Below, piece after piece: positions 11,916 to 23,512 of a stretch of 64,000 bases of DNA. Source of the stretch: Thozetella sp. PMI_491. Lineage: Eukaryota; Ascomycota; Sordariomycetes; Chaetosphaeriales; Chaetosphaeriaceae. The DNA lies in assembly GCA_021432635.1 (NCBI GenBank), contig MU270039.1:487247-551246 (forward strand), in the 5' to 3' direction. The notes beneath the pieces were generated by a model. That model was not told the origin of the DNA. It worked only from the letters and a program-made list of their open reading frames with translations, and did no database searches. The first letter of the stretch is position 1. The number at the start of each line of letters is the position of its first letter. A program made the translations under genes and the position numbers.

Positions 11916-12306
11916 ACGTAATCCACGGGTGGGTGGATCACACGGGCGGATGGATCACTTCAAATTACATATAAATCGAGAATTTCTTAGCTTTCTAGCA
12001 CCGCCAACTTTTACTTAAATATTATACAACTTTATCTATTCTTTTATATATATACTTATATCTATTGAGATTTTATTTAAAAATTTAAAATATTTCTCCA
12101 CTTTTTTTATTTTACCACTAGAGGGAATTTTTAAAAGTCTATAAAAATATATATATATAAGTTGTTATTATTACTAAAAAGTGTAGAACAAGTATAATAA
12201 TTTTTAATTCAATTTGGTAGTGTTAGAAAGCTAAGAAATTCTTCATTTTGTATGTGATTTGAAGTGATCCATCCACCCGTGTGATCCACCCACCCGTGGA
12301 TTACGT
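11916..12306. mobile_element. 391-bp TIR element (MITE), TA target duplication
   Basis: The two ends are long inverted repeats of about 85 bases with only a few differences. The left end reads ACGTAATCCACGGGTGGGTG; the right end is its reverse complement, and both arms continue through AGAATTTCTTAGCTTTCTA. TA flanks both ends (11914-11915 and 12307-12308), as for Tc1/mariner-type insertions. The interior is very AT-rich and non-coding, so it is non-autonomous. A diverged relative may lie at 63355-63600. Confidence 0.85.
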
Positions 12307-12824
12307 TAGTTCAATGGCCCACTCTCGAAAATTTAAGAGGTGTGGTTATTGGAGGAGTAGGAGTGTGTGTGATACAGGAATAGCTTCCTCAAACGATTGG
12401 AGCAGTTGTGTCGCCAGGCATCTATCATAGACTCATCGCACTTTTCTTCCTACCATGCCAGTGGTCAAACTCCGCAAGACTCATGGGAATTTTGCCATCA
12501 TCTCCCGTTGCAGCCAATAAGGTGAAAACCCTGGAGAAAATTTCTGTCATGCCTTGGTCATCCACTTTCGTCACGAGGCTCTCGAGATTTGGTGTCGACC
12601 ACGAGTAACACTGATCCCACCAACGATGTCATCTATCTGCGCTTATTATGGGCATTGAATGGTGAATAGGAAATGCAAGATGTCACGTCAGTGCTGAATT
12701 GCTTCAGTGCTTCCTCTTTGAAGGCAGTTTTGGATGGCGCTGATCGACCACGCATAAATGGTACGGCAACGAGGCACCCATTAACTCGAAATCGATTGGC
12801 GAAGCTTACGAGATAACAGCAGGG
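12307..12824. other. no gene recognised
   Basis: Short frames only; nothing supported. Confidence 0.45.
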
Positions 12825-12960
12825 ATGCAGAACAGCCATCGAGACGACGTCGCGCGGCTTTACTCGACCGAAATCAGACCGCTCAAAGAGGTGCAGGAGA
12901 TTATGGGAGCCAGATTTGGCGTCAAGGCAACGCACGCGGGACCTCTGGCTGTGGTGGCCA
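12825..12960 (+). pseudogene. Clr5-like DNA-binding domain fragment
   Basis: The frame from the ATG at 12825 reads RDDVARLYSTEIRPLKEVQE then IMGARFGVKATHA. It matches the core of the Clr5 domain (LY...N.PL.EV..IM....GFKAT), an N-terminal domain of many fungal regulators and ankyrin proteins. The expected Tyr/Trp-containing end of the domain is lost from the frame after KATH; a +1 frame gives LWLWWPKR. No C-terminal gene body follows. Probably a fragment of a decayed gene. Confidence 0.4.
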
Positions 12961-13986
12961 AAACGAGCCAACCTACACATCAACTTGCCCTCAGGAATCC
13001 AATGTGCTAGGAAATGAGGATCTGTGAGCCTTAAATGGCCACATCTGTCGGCGATTTTACTGCGGTTTTACTGAGGTGTTACTACATGGAGATACGGACG
13101 ATTACACCTGAAGGACCAAGAAGGCTGATACCTTCGAGTGAGGTGTCAGATGGGTAACAAAACGATAGAATTTGTAATTGATGTAAACCGAGCTATTTCA
13201 ATGCAACTCATAACCTTGTAGCTCCAGGCCGTTATTGGCTATTCCTCCATAGGTATTTCTTCAGGCCCGCTTGGCCAAACTTCTGGAAGCTATCGCACAG
13301 ATTCCAATTAAGAGCTTTTAAGGTCCAGGATTTATAATCGGCCAACGGAGGGTGTTAGCCCTAGTATATAACAATATCACTATTCTCCCATAGCATAGTA
13401 GTGCATGATATACTAATTTCAAGGTGGCCTTATCCACTGAGAATTGGTAATTGGCAACTAATTAACATAGGGCAGTAGAAGTACTAGCCTCTGTCCGCAA
13501 TTGGCTCAAATAAGACTGAGCTGAGCCGGGATACTTTACTATCCTACCTTATATATGGGTGGATAAATTAATTCTAATGATAAATACTGTAGCACTCCCT
13601 ACCCTGTTGCAAATGGCGCACGAGTTCAAAAAGGGGGTGGGGGGTTCCTCCGACCTATTATCTCGCATTGGAGTCGACCCACGCGCCCATGGTCTCCCCT
13701 AACCCCCTTTCAATGGACCACTCGTAAGAGCCAACGCACCGATGCGTAAATGCAACTTGTCTTAGTCTGTGGGCGTCTCAGCGCGTATTGGCATTGCTGG
13801 CACCTCCAGTTCCGCAGTAGTTCGCATTCCTCCCTCCCCCCTTCGCTCCTTCGCCCTGCGATAGGAATCAATGTCTAGCTGAGCCCCTCGATTCGTTCAA
13901 ATGTACAAGATTTTCACGTCTCGTAAATCTTTTCGCTTTTCCTCCCGCAATATGTCGATATTACCACATGGTACTGGGACGCCAAG
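12961..13986. other. no gene recognised; probable 5' region of the Cas1 gene
   Basis: Moderately AT-rich to about 13600, then pyrimidine-rich DNA (CCTCCCTCCCCCCTTCGCTCC near 13830) just upstream of the next gene. No coding signal. Confidence 0.45.
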
Positions 13987-16630
13987 ATGAGTCGACCTCG
14001 GCACTTATCACCAACCGCGGCTATCGCTAGTATCGCTACGTACTTTCTCATTCCAATCGTGTTAATTTCTATCGTATATCGAATTTTCTCTGATGGTAAG
14101 GCTTCATCTCCAGACGACTGCATAGCATTGATGATCATAACTTCTAGGCTCGCGAGACCCGTACCACTGCGAATCTACGAAGCTCGATGGCCAATGGCTT
14201 GACACACCACACGCCAATGGCAGCCGATATCCCTTCTGGAGCTGGCAACCGACAGGATGTCTTCTTCACCAATACTCGTCAGAAGACATCTTGGCGTGTG
14301 TGGAAGACAAGAAGATAGTTTTCGCCGGCGATTCCACAGTTCGACAAATTTACTGGGCTACATTGAGGAAGATGAAGGGAAATTACATTCTTGCATCAAA
14401 ACACGAAAGTCAATCTCTTACATTCGCAGAAACCGGTATAAAATTCATTTGGGATCCATTCCTCAACTCGACAGACACGTACGACGAGCTGAAAAGATAC
14501 AGAGATGCCAAAACTGGAGAGGGTCCGCAGAAAGGCAGCCCGGCCCTGATACTTTTGGGTACTGGTGCTTGGATCAGTCGGCATTTTGACATGGCTGACG
14601 GGATCGAAAAATACCGAGATACAATCGACAACGTATCACAGTATACATCTTTCCCTTCAAGTCTCTCCTCAACCTTGGCAACTTCAAGATCTGCGGAAGT
14701 CGGGGATCAAGCTTTTCTCCAGCCTGTGCAGGTACCCATCTATGACTTTCTCGAGGGAATCAGAAAAGAGACAATCATCCCGGGTGAGGTTGAGGCAATG
14801 AACACATATCTTCAGGACACCTCTTTACGGAACAACGTGCTCTGGAGTTACCTAGCTATGACTGGACAGGAGCCGTTGGACGCTCTGGAACCTACAGGCT
14901 TCCACTGCATCGACAGCATCGCCGACGCTAAGGCCGATGTGCTCTTGAATCTTCGGTGCAATGCGAAGCTGGATAAGCTGAACGGTTATCCTCATGATCG
15001 CACCTGTTGCAGCAATTACAAGCGCAGAGTTGATGTCCAGCTGGGCTTCATCGTGATTGGTGCAACCTTATTTACTCTCGCATTCTGGGGATTCATTGCA
15101 AAAACGCAGAATGAAACCCGTGATGCGATTTTCGTCATGAGCGCATCGGTGTTCTATTGTTTTTCCGCCGACCGTACGGAAGTATTCAATCACTTCCAAA
15201 AACACTTCGAAAATGCCGAGTTTATATTTCTTTCTGGTCTCGTGCTTCTAGCGGGACTTCTCTCCCTCCGACGCTCCGGGTCGCTAACCGCGGTTGGTAC
15301 TCGCAAAGACCAGGCCTTCCTGTCGCGCGACCAAACAGAAGAGTGGAAAGGGTGGATGCAGTTTGCAATCCTCCTATATCATTGGACTGGTGCCTCGTCC
15401 GTCCTGTGGATCTACAAGACAATTCGCCTCATGGTTGCTTCTTACCTCTTCCTCATCGGGTTCGGACACACCTGCTTCTTCCTCCAGAAAGGCGATTACG
15501 GTTTCAAGAGACTAGCCACTGTGTTAATCCGACTCAACCTCTTATCTTGCGTTCTGCCTTACATCATGGGGACCGACTACATGTTCTACTATTTTGCTCC
15601 TCTAGCAACATTTTGGTTTGGCGTGGTTTGGTGTACAATGCGGGTGTTCGCCTCCCGGAACTCGTTCACAGCATTCGTACTGATCAAGATCTTTCTGGCC
15701 GCCATTTTAGTCAACTTGAGTATCGAGCTGTCTACATTTGATCTTATATTTCGTGGCTTGGAGACTTTTTGTCGGATCTCCTGGGACGTGTACGAGTGGA
15801 AATTCCGTCTTGGCCTCGACCGCTACATCGTCTTCGTCGGTATGACTGTCGCTGTTTTGTACGAGGGATACCGAGGAGCTGTCGTTTCGAACACCTTACC
15901 CCGTGCTTTCCAGTGGCTTCGCATTATCACTATCATAGCGTCTCTCATCGCAATTCCCTTTGTCCAGGCTGTATACCAAGGATTCGGCACCAAGCAGTTA
16001 TCGAACGCCAACCACCCACTGTTGGCCATCATACCCGTTCTTGCATATGTAGTTCTACGAAACGCGGCATCATCAGTCCGAAATTTCCACTCAGCCATCT
16101 TTGCGTGGCTTGGAGCATTCAGCCTTGAGACGTTCACCCTACAATGCCACATATGGCTTGCTGCAGACACGAAAGGTCTACTTTCCTTAGGCATCTTCCA
16201 TTCGGATGGGAGTTTGTTAGGAGGGAGGTGGCGCGATTTCGTTGTACTAACACCGCTGTTCTTCTGGGTCAGCTGGAAAGTTTCCGCAGCAACCAGTATC
16301 ATCACGGCCTGGGTCGTGCAGGAGTATGACTCTGAGGAAAATGAGAAGGCTAGCCTAGAGGCTGGTTTAATTGAGAGCCTCTCAAGTCTGGGTGTTCTGA
16401 TGAGGGTTAAGAGAATTCTCTGGCCTCGGGATTTGAGATTACGAGTTTGCGTACTGTTAGTTGCGATGTGGGCGTTGAACATGGTAAATTCCATCTCTTT
16501 GACGCTAGTTCTTAGCAGCCAGGCTAACATACCCTGCAGGTTTCACCTTGAAGACAGACTCATTGACTTCGTCATCGATATAATGAAAGAAACTGCTGCA
16601 TATCGACGCAGCCTGATGATTGAACCCTGA
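13987..16630 (+). CDS. Cas1-type polysaccharide O-acetyltransferase with PC-esterase domain
   Basis: Join 13987-14095, 14148-16630 (863 residues); intron GTAAGG...CTAG, phase 1. An N-terminal membrane anchor (IASIATYFLIPIVLISIVYR) is followed by a lumenal SGNH/PC-esterase-like domain. Visible motifs include CLLHQYS, FAGDSTVRQIYW (GDS nucleophile block), LLGTGAW and, near residue 276, PTGFHCIDS. From DRTCCSNY on there are about ten to twelve hydrophobic segments of the Cas1 acyltransferase family. Cas1p in Cryptococcus and CASD1 in animals O-acetylate glycans in the Golgi. Here the expected catalytic D-x-x-H reads T-G-F-H, so the Asp is replaced. Length and architecture are otherwise normal and the frame is intact. 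The start is the first ATG before the anchor. Confidence 0.9.
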
Positions 16631-17539
16631 CCCGAGACCCGCTCTGTGCTGATTAGTGTTGTAATGCGACCTATGGCAGCAATTATGATAGTTCCGTATC
16701 ACGTTGCGGTTCTTTGAGATAACTCATTTGGCAATGTTTGACTGCTTGGTACGAGATATATTATCTATCTTGATGGCTGCGGCGGGGTCAAGCTGAGTTC
16801 ACTTCTCCCATATGCTCCAAACAGCAGTCCTGAAAAGCAAAAAGAACAACTAAAAGAAGATACGGTCAAGGTAGTTGAACTCAACGCCTAGAGCCAGAGC
16901 CAGAGCCAGATCTATACCCAAATCCACGGATCATTAGGATCATGCTATAGTCGTTCTTATTTGCATATAAACGTGGTGAGTTCGAGAAGAAATCCTTGAA
17001 AAAAAAAAAACCTCTTGTGAGTGAATATCGTCAGAGATATTCGAGTGTCGAATACACACCCAGATACCTAGGTAGTATCGCCGTGCGTTTCCCTAAGTAT
17101 CGTCTCTAGCCACCCAAGCTATGAAGTCAAAATACCATACTCGATCACCAGATCACAAAAGTTCCTACGAAGTTCCTATGACAGTCCCCATACCTCACTA
17201 ACTCGTGGTATCATGTGATTCATTTCCACGGTGGGTCGAGTGTGCCTCCCTTGTAAGCAGGACAGAGCTCCAACCAGCGGCCTACAACTCTCTACCATGA
17301 CAGCAAGCTACGTCTAGCCAACCAGAATTCGCGGCCAACATGCCCTCGATCGCCAATCAAAGATATTCCACAATTTGCAGTTCTATGTGGCTTAAAGCTC
17401 GCCACGTCAGCTTAAGCCGAGTTGGTGCGCGAGGTTGTGAAGTAGCACAATCGTTCATCCCGACCGAAAGTTATTTTATATATATTGCAGCTTTGGCCTC
17501 AAGGGTTCATTTCGGTGGTCGACGGTCGTCGCTCCAGAA
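16631..17539. other. no gene recognised
   Basis: Downstream and intergenic DNA. It holds a short GAGCCA tandem run near 16889-16910 and an A tract near 17000. No coding signal that I trust. Confidence 0.45.
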
Positions 17540-18452
17540 TGGTTTGCTGATAGCAAAAATGCCAGATCCCGACCCGCCGCTCAAAGATTGCAGCTTCCGA
17601 ACGATGGCGCGGCTTACTGGCCAGTCTCTCGAATAGTATGTGTTGGGAATGACGGATGTGCAGCAAGCCGATCCTTTGGTGCCACAATCGCTCGAGGAGC
17701 TGCAGCAACAGGCCACGGCCGCTGGCAATGGCGAAAGCAGGGAAGCAACTAAAGTTGTTTTGCAAAAGAGACAGCTCTGACACTCTTGTAACTTTTACCC
17801 AGTAAGCGGAGTTGACAACATTGAGACAACTGCACGCTATCTAGCGCAGATCCATAATACAAGCAAAGTAGGCATCGCGTTCAAGAGACAGGATGGCAGC
17901 GACCATTGCGTGACATACGAGCGAGTGCGCGAGCGGCCGAATCCTAAGGCTCCCCATAGTAAGAGAAACTCTGAATCGGCCAAGAGCACAGAGGCGGGCG
18001 CTGGCAGGTGATCGTTCGTTGATTACCAGCCGACATCTCCAAATAGCCCCTATAGCGTAGCAGCAAGCCTGAGCGGACGGGATGCTGCAGACAACGTTGC
18101 GACGGCAGCTGTGGCCTTTGCATTTGGTATCCCTCCAGTCGATGGTGATACTACTTCCCGTGTCGGGCAGCCCAGTCTGTGAGTCTGTATCTCTTTTTCC
18201 GACTCTGCCACAAAAAGAACATCGGGGCAGGACGGGCAAAGGTTGACTTCGCCTAGTCAAAAACATGTAGAGGAACGAAAACGCTATGACCGGGCCAAGC
18301 AAGCGGAGCAACTGAGACGGATAGCTATCATCAATGTCCGACGCCCTGGCTATATGATGACATGGATGTTGACGAGGAAACGGATGTTGAAGGCAGAGAT
18401 ATTGACGATGGCGGGGGTGCTAGTGATAGGATGGATATCGATTACCACGTAG
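17540..18452 (+). pseudogene. unidentified coding remnant with frame changes
   Basis: Protein-like pieces on the plus strand in more than one frame: VQQADPLVPQSLEELQQQAT ending in TGA near 17780; NIETTARYLAQIHNTSKVGI and RQDGSDHCVTYERV up to about 18010; KHVEERKRYDRAKQAEQLRR near 18265; and an acidic tail (DMDVDEETDVEGRDIDDGGG, then TGA near 18455). I do not recognise a family. Introns could connect some pieces, but the stop after ARLTGQSLE and the shift before the acidic tail suggest decay. Confidence 0.35.
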
Positions 18453-19100
18453 ACGACTGACATTGCTGTAAGCTACTATTTTTGGCGGTTTTTCATGATG
18501 CTGGAGCATCGGTGGCTGCTGTGTGCCGAGGCTATGAATATTCCCTGTGGTGGTAGAGGCGGCTCAGAATGAGGGGGGGAGGGAACCGATATAACCTCCT
18601 TGTTCTTATGAGAACTAGCTTTGTCAAGGTAATAACTCTAGTGGGATCCTTTCCACTGTCTCGCTATGGGGCTTTGCGGCTGTCAAGATGGTTTCGGGTG
18701 GTCTTTTTCATAAAAGCTCTAACTGTTGGATCGTGGATTCGTAGCGCTGGCCGATCTAGTAAGGTTGAATCAGAAGCTCTCACGAGCGTTGTATGGACCT
18801 CAGCCAATCAGGTGGGGGATCCACAAGAGCGGCTGAGGGCCATTTAAACGAGCGCTTAAGAAGTCAACTTAGCGTTTACAGATACACATCTAGACATATA
18901 CAAATACGGAGGATCTTTTATCCAGTTGCTTTTACCTTGCTTGTTTACAGTATTGAGATCTCGTAATACTACCCAATACTAACTCCTTTTTATGACAGCA
19001 TTGAACTTCTATGGTTGGTCCGCTTTCCGCTAGACTACCTGTCTCTAGGCACCTGAATAAGCTAGCTATTCAAGAAGTTTTCCTAACTCTAGAGGTATAA
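18453..19100. other. no gene recognised
   Basis: Intergenic; short frames only. AT content rises towards 19100. Confidence 0.4.
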
Positions 19101-19640
19101 GTTACGGTCTAGCCAAGCTAATATAAGATAAAGGAAGTAGAGAAAGAGGAAAAGAAAGACTAGAGGGAGTTAATAGGAAGCCCTTAACATAAAATTAGAA
19201 GTTAAAGCTCTTAAAGCTAATACTATACTAAGGAAGTCATTATTAAAGCTCTAGCTAATATAAATACGGTTATAGGCTAAGTAAGAAATATTAATCCTTT
19301 ACTTGATCTTAACTATCTATCTATTAAAGAACTTCTTTATCTCCTTAAGTCTAGTTATAATATTTTACTTAAGAGTAAGAATAAGATGATTAATTGGCAA
19401 GATATCTTAATAAGCCTTTATTTTCTTGAGAAAAAAGACGATAAGGCTTTATATCATTACATTTTACTTATGAAAGATAAGTAGTTAAAATGTCTGGCTT
19501 ATATATCTCAGAGTATTTATAATAAACTGTAGAATAGCTAGCGCTAAAGCAGCTTACTAAAGCTAGATCTTTAGGATAGTAATATAAATAAGGCTTAAGT
19601 GCCTACACTATCAACAACTTCTATCACATTAATTAATAAC
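19101..19640 (+). repeat. RIP-degraded retroelement-like repeat (R1 copy 2 with coding relic)
   Basis: Extremely AT-rich. A frame with many TAG/TAA stops gives gag-like fragments such as LLDLNYLSIKELLYLLKSSY and LEKKDDKALYHYILLMKD. The part from about 19230 matches, in reverse complement, 60340-60540 (shared AGCTAATNTAAATANGGTTATA and CTAAGTAAGAAATATTAA). The R1 end segment follows at 19531-19640. C-to-T and G-to-A decay is evident against the 7904 copy. Confidence 0.6.
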
Positions 19641-20420
19641 TCCTAATCCAACTATACAAGATCAGCCAGCACTATAAATTCATAATCCAACAATAAAGCT
19701 ATGTCAGCCTATACATACATAAGTAATTCCCTCGCCAGCAGTTGAGAAGTCATTTTCACACTAAAAGATATAGAACTTATTGTTGTTCTCTACCCCTCTA
19801 CTAGTGTGGTTAAGCTGTAGGTCGGTCTATAATTTAGAATCGAGACACACTAGTCGTATCCAGGAAAGTCGCTAGGGAGGTGCGTGGGACTCTGGTTAAG
19901 CGTAACCCTAGCCCTGGCGTCTCTCCATGTGGGCTATATTTTTAGGGGCCAGGGGGAGCAAGGGTATCAACTATTTTAACCCCCTTGTCGATAGAGAATC
20001 AAGTTTCATCACACATAGTTTACTTAATTCTTAGCCAGATTACCGCTATCCATACTCGTCCCCATATAGGTAAAGCAAAGCTTCAACAACGATACGATTA
20101 CAGCCGTTCAGGAAATCCAACCTCACCTCCAGCGTACCGCAGACAAAGGACGCCCTAACCGGACTGTAGCAATTATACCTTCTTCCTTTTCTTCTCTAAA
20201 AACTAGCAAGATCTCAAACTATAACCAAATCTCAGCAGTCAGAATAAATCTTATATAAAGATGTTAACCTAAAATTTACTTTAACTATCTAAATATCTAC
20301 CGACTTATATCACTGCATATTTATGTCTACTTTGTCAATCTGGTAAATCTGATGTGGTTGGTACTGCACAACCATAGAGGTTATTTTTTATTCGAGACGT
20401 CTGCCAGGATGCTGTTAACT
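19641..20420. other. no gene recognised
   Basis: Intergenic and AT-rich, with no coding signal. It borders the 3' end of the Ola1-type gene. Confidence 0.4.
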
Positions 20421-22074
20421 CTACATTGTATAATCAAAATTGTAGATGTCAGAAATAGATTGTGACTTACTGAACTGGAAGTGGATAATGTCTCCATCTT
20501 GGACTACCTAGAGGAACATGAAGTGAGCCACCGGAATGCTAGCAGGATCATGGGAGCTTACATATGATTTCCCCTCTTGGCGGTACTTCCCAGCAGCCTT
20601 GATTGGGCCCATTGACTTATTATTGTCACAAAGATCGTGGAAGTCCTGGTACGCGACCACCTCGGCCTTGATAAATCCCTTTTCAAAGTCGCTATGGATG
20701 GCACCAGCAGCTTGCGGGGCTAGACAACCTTTCTGGATGGTCCAACATCTGATCTCCTTCTCACCCGCTATATACAGGTTAGCATGAGACTCGCTGCAGG
20801 GGTGGTCATTCCGAGGCAGACCAGTGAAGTAATATTGCAAGCCTAGCTTGTTAAAGCCCCCAGTAATAATCTTCTCCAATTTGGACTTGACTTTACTCTC
20901 TGTGAGGAACTTGGCCTGCGCAGCCGGGTCATCCTTCATACTGTAAAGCTTCTCTTCAAACTCAACGGAGAAAGGAATGATGTCCTGTGGAACACCTCCG
21001 TGCTCAACGACCCACTTGGCGATGAGCGGCAAGTATTTGCTCTTCTGCCTAAGATAGTCTTTCATTGTCAGATTAACGAGGTAGATGGTTGGTTTTGTCG
21101 TAATCAGCTGTATCTTCTCGTTGATAAGTGCAATCTCGGCCGGTGTCCAGCTTCCATCTCTGACTGGCTTGTCCTTTTCTAACATCTTTTTACAGCATTA
21201 AGCAAATTTCCAAGATTGACCTGCCAGATTGAATTGTTTGGGCTTACCTCTTGAATCTTCGTCGTTGTTTCTGTGAAAAGAGGGAGCATCTTGTACTTGC
21301 CACCTGCCTTTCTCACAATCGCCTCTTCAGCAACGATAGTCTTCTGTAGGATATCTAATAGGTGATTAGAAAATACGAAAAGGTGATGGTAGGTGAAGCG
21401 AACCTAGGTCTTTCTTGCAAAGTTCGGTCTGGATTGTATCTAGATCAACCCAAAGTCAGGTTGTCGTTCTCCCAAAAAATTAACATGAACCGACTTAGGT
21501 CTCGAACGGGATCGATAGAGTCATCAACGTGTAACACCTCGTCGTTGTCGAATGCTCTTGTACGAAGTCAGACGTGGTGGACAGACGGGGATATTTCGTG
21601 TTAGATGTCATACCTAACAACATGGAACATCCCATCGACGGCTTGGATGTGGGACAGGAAGGCATTTCCAAGTCCCTCTCCCTTCGAGGCACCTTTTATA
21701 AGGCCGGCGATATCCGTTACCTGCAGATATGCTGGGTACATGGAAGGCGGCTTCCAAAGGTTGCACAAGAAGTCCTAAGTTATGGCTCAGCTCGGCCCGA
21801 GCCTCTGCAGATAGCACCAATGGTACCGACAGGAGAAACATGGGGTGGAGCATTGACTTACATATCGACTGTCGGGAACAGCACATCTTGCCTCGTTAGG
21901 CTCAATCGTACAGAAGGGGTAGTTCTCTGCGGCAGCAGACTGCTCGGTCAAAAGATTAAACAGACTGGACTTCCCCACGTTGGGCAAACCAACACATCCC
22001 ATTTTCAGGTTCTTGCGAACCCTTCCAAAAGCCACGACATTATCCTTGACTTCTTCGGTCTTTTTGGGAGGCAT
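20421..22074 (-). CDS. Ola1/YchF-type P-loop ATPase, divergent paralogue, eight exons
   Basis: Exons on minus: 22074-21862, 21774-21614, 21556-21495, 21439-21404, 21354-21248, 21185-20822, 20767-20562, then 20507 on; every intron keeps frame. P-loop [14 protein letters not shown], then [20 protein letters not shown], and the TGS-like C-terminus ([25 protein letters not shown]) identify Ola1/YchF, a ribosome-associated ATPase acting in translation and stress responses. The usual N-x-S-E base-recognition motif reads NLTM (VNLTMKDYL), and the central part is shorter than in human OLA1. The C-terminus is uncertain: reading through the last GTAAGT gives a stop at 20421-20423, while splicing to the AG just before 20421 would extend it differently. 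The ATG at 22074 is the first in frame. Confidence 0.88.
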
Positions 22075-22669
22075 GGTTAGTTTCCTGGCCGAACGTACAA
22101 GGAGATTCTTGCTTGACAATTGACGAGGTTTAGAGGGGTAACCAGGAGAAGTGATGTACCGCAAACTTTTCAGCAAGTGGGCTGATTCTTAGGGCTGCCG
22201 AAACACGAGAGTGGATATTACGAGTAACCAATAAAGTCGAAGATGTTTACCCCATAATAAATACAACAAAGCCTGGTGGCCTGCCAAGAAATTACGAAGT
22301 ACAATTGAATTCGCTTAAATCTCAATAGATAACGTAGTCCGCTACGGAGTACTAAAATTCACTAATAATTGTTGGAATGCCACGCTATCACGTATAAAAC
22401 TTTCCAAATAATAAGACTGAGGATAAAACACAACGAAGTGAGGGACAGTTTAACGCCTTAGTATAATCAGTGTAAAAAATAAGTTTCTAGAAAAGCATTC
22501 GATAAGGCTCCGTAAGCCACGGCTCCTAGTCTGAGACCACTGCGAAGTGGCTTTAACCAGCTTTATGCAACGACAAAACGTGAGCACTTAGTCGAAGCTA
22601 TCTTTACTGAAGCGGATTTCAGCTATCTGAAATTCTAGAGCTAAGACGCAATACGGAAAACTTGGTAAG
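22075..22669. other. no gene recognised
   Basis: 5' side of the Ola1-type gene and intergenic AT-rich DNA; no coding signal. Confidence 0.45.
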
Positions 22670-23512
22670 GAAGTATATTTACCAGTGGCTGGTGGTCCAG
22701 GCTCTCAGACGATCTATAGTAGCAGAATTAACTCGCGTTGCGGACCGTAAAACTCTGTACTTACAAGGTACCAGCTTTTTGGAGGTCACTCGAGTCCAGA
22801 AGTTGGAAATGAGGATAATTCCGTACGAAAACTTCTCCCAAGGCTCCTGAGGGTCTATGATCTGAATATTGAACTCTCGAAGCAGCTTGCGACCACATTA
22901 GCATTTGCCTAGCCTTCCGTCTAGAAGTGAACATACCTCAACAAACACCTTATTGAGCTCTAGATATGTAACCATTTTGTCTGCACATCCATATCGTCCA
23001 TGACCGAAGTTCAATTCCACTACCCGTTCCATCTCGGCGAGCTGCTCGGGCGCGGCATGAATCCATATCTGTGTCCGAGCCAAAAACATCCTTACGGCGC
23101 ATCATCGCCCATATGTTGATAGCAATTTTAGTGCCTCCTAGTACGAAATTTCCAGCAAGAGTGTCGCCTGTGGGGGGCATCACTTTGGGCAAAGTGCTAG
23201 CAAGGGGTGGGTGAAAGCGCAGGGATTCATAGATAAACGCCTACACTAGGATCAGCAACATAATTCCAGGCTATTTTTGGGCCCAGATGGTTTACCAACC
23301 TGTAAATGGGGGAACTCATTCCCTTGAGCATTCATGATTGGTGTTGGGATCCGCCCGTCCGCCATGCGTTCATCGATCTCCTTTTGCACCTCATGTAGAT
23401 GCGCGGGGTCGTTAGAAGGGAAAATAGACCTGCCCTCATGACTCCCGCTGAAGTCTGGGAATAATTCAGCTGCTTGTCCCTTTATCACAGCGCTCGGCCT
23501 CCACGAGAACAA
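22670..23512 (-). pseudogene. truncated cytochrome P450 (pisatin demethylase-like)
   Basis: Only the C-terminal half remains. In order on minus: HEVQKEIDERMADGRIPTPI; intron near 23300-23252; FIYESLRFHPPLASTLPKV with E-S-L-R as the ExxR motif; GGTKIAINIWAMMRRKDVFG; a frameshift near 23100 with loss of the FRPERW segment; EQLAEMERVVELNFGHGRYG with the heme Cys next; ELNKVFVE; intron 22886-22936; LLREFNIQIIDPQEPWEKFS. The N-terminal half and the I-helix (AG.DTT) are absent. The shift and missing segments make it non-functional. P450s of this type oxidise small plant or fungal metabolites. Confidence 0.82.

Noticed and set aside
15823-16530. 235-codon ORF on minus inside the Cas1 gene
   Set aside because: Shadow of a well-supported membrane-protein exon on plus.
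21775-22074. Ola1-type gene as a pseudogene
   Set aside because: Its long frames look broken, but seven introns of 49-87 nt with consistent phases restore a continuous protein.
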